Source: Arbacia lixula (lineage: Eukaryota; Echinodermata; Echinoidea; Arbacioida; Arbaciidae). Taken from it: a stretch of DNA of 64,000 nucleotides. The notes beneath the pieces were generated by a model. That model worked only from the letters and a program-made list of their open reading frames with translations, was not told where the DNA came from and did no database searches. Made by a program: the position numbers and the translations under genes. Position 1 is the first letter of the stretch. Each line of letters begins with the position of its first letter. The DNA is taken from the NCBI GenBank assembly GCA_963669155.1, contig OZ022596.1, positions 835,483 to 899,482 on the forward strand. The letters are read 5' to 3'. Shown here one piece after another: positions 61,970-64,000 of this stretch.

Positions 61970-62074
61970 AGTGATGATGAGGAGAAAGGCTTTGGACTCT
62001 CGGCCTACGAGAAGCGACGTTTAGAGAACATCTCCAAGAATGCAGAGTTTTTTGCTTCCTTGGACATCTTCCAG
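61970..62074 (+). CDS. WDR76: WDR76 homologue, coding exon 3 (signature motif)
   Basis: Residues 112-146, 35 codons in phase 0, between gatattctacaag and gtcggttgg. It reads SDDEEKGFGLS, then AYEKRRLENIS, then KNAEFFASLDIFQ. As I recall the human WDR76 sequence, the matching segment is GLSPYERKRLKNIS followed by ENADFFASL, just N-terminal to the WD40 propeller. The match is long enough and spaced well enough to name the gene with fair confidence. Confidence 0.85.
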
Positions 62075-63106
62075 GTCGGTTGGTTCTGTTTATTTTGCAC
62101 TAGTTTTTATGATATTGTTGTGTTTGGGATCGGTGTGTCTTTGTAGTATTATAGCAATATCAAGAGGCATGTGAATTCTCTTCTTGGGTGTTCTGCCATT
62201 GTGGCAGGTCCACACACCATAGTCAAGTCAGTCCTTTCTCCATCCCTCTTGATCTTCTGCTTTTCTCTTCATCATTCCATAACTTATGTTGCCTTTCAGG
62301 TCAGACACCATCCCAGTTCTTAGTCGTCCTCTTCCCCCTTTTGCCATTGATCTTCCCTTCAAGTACCACTGAATTATGAGCAGAGATTTGTAAATTTAGA
62401 GCTAAGTATGAGATGTGTTTATTACGTCAAACAACAAGTCACATCGTCCAGATTCGCAAAATACAGATAGTGCAAAATACAATTATTCGCTTGGTGAAGG
62501 TCTGAACTCTTCTCTTTTTCACTAAGCTTTTCCCTCAGCTAGAGCCATGTGAGAAAACAACAGAACTTGGGGGTGTGGTCTAACTTATTACGGTACCATT
62601 TACATCTAGGATATGGGAGAAGCTAGGGGTGTGGCCTCTGCCTGGTGGTTTGACCAAGAGACAAAGAGAAAGTTCTTGGGAGGACTTGTTTTAATAGAAT
62701 GTGTGGTCATTTAGGTGGTTTGGGTAAAAGGATGCTTATTAGACTTATGATGTGGTCTGAGCATGAAAGACGAAACAGAGATTGATATAAATCAAACAGT
62801 GAATGTGGGTGGGGATGGGGGTGGGGGGGGGGGGTGGAAGGGTAATGACTTCTTCTCCACAAATAGTGACAGTGGGGTAATCACAGATAACTACTACACA
62901 ACAATATAAACCCATTTACCACTCCCCCACCTCAGATCGTGTTTTCCATTTTTCCAGTTTAGACTCTTTTCTGTCTTTAAAGAACGATACATTTCAATGT
63001 ATTTGTAATTAAATTTGAAATAATGTGTTTTTTTTACAGGATATGTGATTAAAGTATATTATGTTAATATTTGTTTAGTCATCACTTCTTCTTTTTTTGC
63101 TTTCAG

Positions 63107-63177
63107 GCCAAGGAGAATCTTGCGGTTCTCTCACCCCAGATGCAGAGAGCAAAGGTGCAGCCGAGGGGTCTGAAGAG
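63107..63177 (+). CDS. WDR76: WDR76 homologue, coding exon 4 (gene continues beyond window)
   Basis: Residues 147-169 plus two bases, after the acceptor tttttgctttcag. It reads AKENLAVLSPQMQRAK and then VQPRGLK, a basic helix-like linker corresponding to the region between the FFASL motif and the propeller. The donor is AAGAG before gtgact (phase 2). No later exon is visible before base 64000, so the WD40 repeats are outside this window. A cluster of four MITE copies starts nine bases after the donor. Confidence 0.7.
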
Positions 63178-63186
63178 GTGACTACT

Positions 63187-63345
63187 GGGCCCCATTGCAT
63201 AAAACTTACCATTGATGGTAACTTTGCTACCAATGGCAATTTCTATGGAAACCTTGAATTTGATTGGCTGTCAAGCTATGTTACCATGGAAGTTACCATT
63301 AATGGCAGAGTTACCATTAATGGTAATTTTTATGCAACAGGACCC
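63187..63345. mobile_element. MITE family A, copy 8, next to a splice donor
   Basis: Starts gggccccattgcataaaact nine bases after the donor of WDR76 exon 4 and ends atgcaacaggaccc. Close to the family consensus. Confidence 0.85.
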
Positions 63346-63381
63346 TGATGTCTTCGGACATTTTTTTCTGTAGACTCACCT

Positions 63382-63540
63382 GGGGCCCATTGCATAAAAC
63401 TTACCATTAATGGTAACTCTGCCATCAATGGTAATTACCATGGAAACACTGCTTGACAGACAATCAAATTTAATGTTTCCATACAAGTTGCCATTGGTAG
63501 CAAAGTTACCACCAATGGTAAGTTTTATGCGACGGGACCC
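63382..63540. mobile_element. MITE family A, copy 9
   Basis: Starts ggggcccattgcataaaact and ends atgcgacgggaccc. Inverted halves are well kept. Confidence 0.85.
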
Positions 63541-63602
63541 TTGACTTGTCAGTTGTGTTGCAATGCAAACATATTGGAGCTAGTCTCAGCAGGTTCAGAC
63601 CT

Positions 63603-63762
63603 GGGCCCCATTGCATAAAACTTGCCATTAATGGTAACTCTGCCATGAATAGTTACATCTTTGGATACTTTGAATTTGATTGGCTGTTGAGCAGTCTTAG
63701 AATGGTAGTTACTATTGAAGATAGAGTTATCGTTACTTGTAATTTTTAGGAAACGGGGGCCT
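63603..63762. mobile_element. MITE family A, copy 10
   Basis: Starts gggccccattgcataaaact; its right end is diverged (gaaacgggggcc). Abuts copy 11. Confidence 0.75.
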
Positions 63763-63909
63763 GGGCCCAGCTGCATAGGTTTTCAAACTTACCATCACTG
63801 GTAACTACCATGGTAACAGATGCAATAATGAGAGCTCATTGGTTCTTGCCATGGTAAGTTAATAGTCATGGTAAGTTACAATAATTGAAAACCTATATGC
63901 AACATGGCC
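63763..63909. mobile_element. MITE related to family A (subfamily), copy 11
   Basis: Starts gggcccagctgcataggttt and ends aaacctatatgcaacatggcc. It shares the taccatggtaac core and the GGGCCC-type end but has its own inner termini, so it is a sister subfamily. Confidence 0.65.
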
Positions 63910-64000
63910 TTGACTGGTTTTTGCTCACTTACCGAATGCTAGAGTTACATCTGCTAATAGTGTTCACACTGGCAGAAATATAGACTACCGTAGAAACTGT

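Overview
The window is eukaryotic genomic DNA with long introns, GT-AG splice sites, very many short inverted-repeat transposons and (CT)n/(GA)n and poly-G tracts. The pattern of a Golgi alpha-1,3-fucosyltransferase gene, foldback MITEs and 5'-truncated LINEs suits a marine invertebrate deuterostome, most likely an echinoderm such as a sea urchin. That placement is inference from gene and repeat style, not from a database match.

Three host genes can be supported. (1) Minus strand, 14183 down to 6403: a two-exon GT10 alpha-1,3-fucosyltransferase of 462 residues. Its 6.4 kb intron holds an array of about 71-bp units. Upstream of the start codon lie three decayed tandem copies of the start-codon/signal-anchor segment. 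(2) Plus strand, 41179 to 54754: a four-exon gene for an unrecognised 812-residue type II membrane protein. It has a cytoplasmic tail with a PPPY motif, one transmembrane helix, a Thr-rich domain of seven 33-residue repeats, and a very Gly-rich domain cut by two furin-like basic sites. After its TAA stop the same frame stays open for 30 more codons and ends in a third basic site. (3) Plus strand, 59524 to beyond the window end: the first four coding exons of a WDR76 homologue; the WD40 propeller lies past base 64000.

The rest is repeat-rich intergenic and intronic DNA. LINE remains: a 5'-truncated element with an open 726-codon reverse-transcriptase frame at about 18299-20740 (minus), nested inside a short inverted-repeat element; a decayed RTE-like reverse transcriptase at about 28767-30060 (minus); and a small C-terminal fragment at about 43000-43270 (minus). 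One tRNA-derived SINE lies near 23040-23290 (minus). At least ten families of short non-autonomous DNA elements are visible. The most abundant is a self-complementary element of about 160 bp beginning GGGCCC-GTTGCATAAAACTTACC, with eleven copies; four are packed into 0.7 kb of a WDR76 intron and four into 1.2 kb of a membrane-protein intron. Three large foldbacks (24955-25446, 36117-37770, 57270-58205) stand out.

No operons, CRISPR arrays, rRNA, convincing tRNA genes or LTR elements were seen. The three host genes show no sign of working together; they are neighbours in a gene-poor stretch. The most original item is the membrane protein with its repeat domain, basic cleavage sites and stop-codon extension. 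The tandem copies of the fucosyltransferase leader come next.
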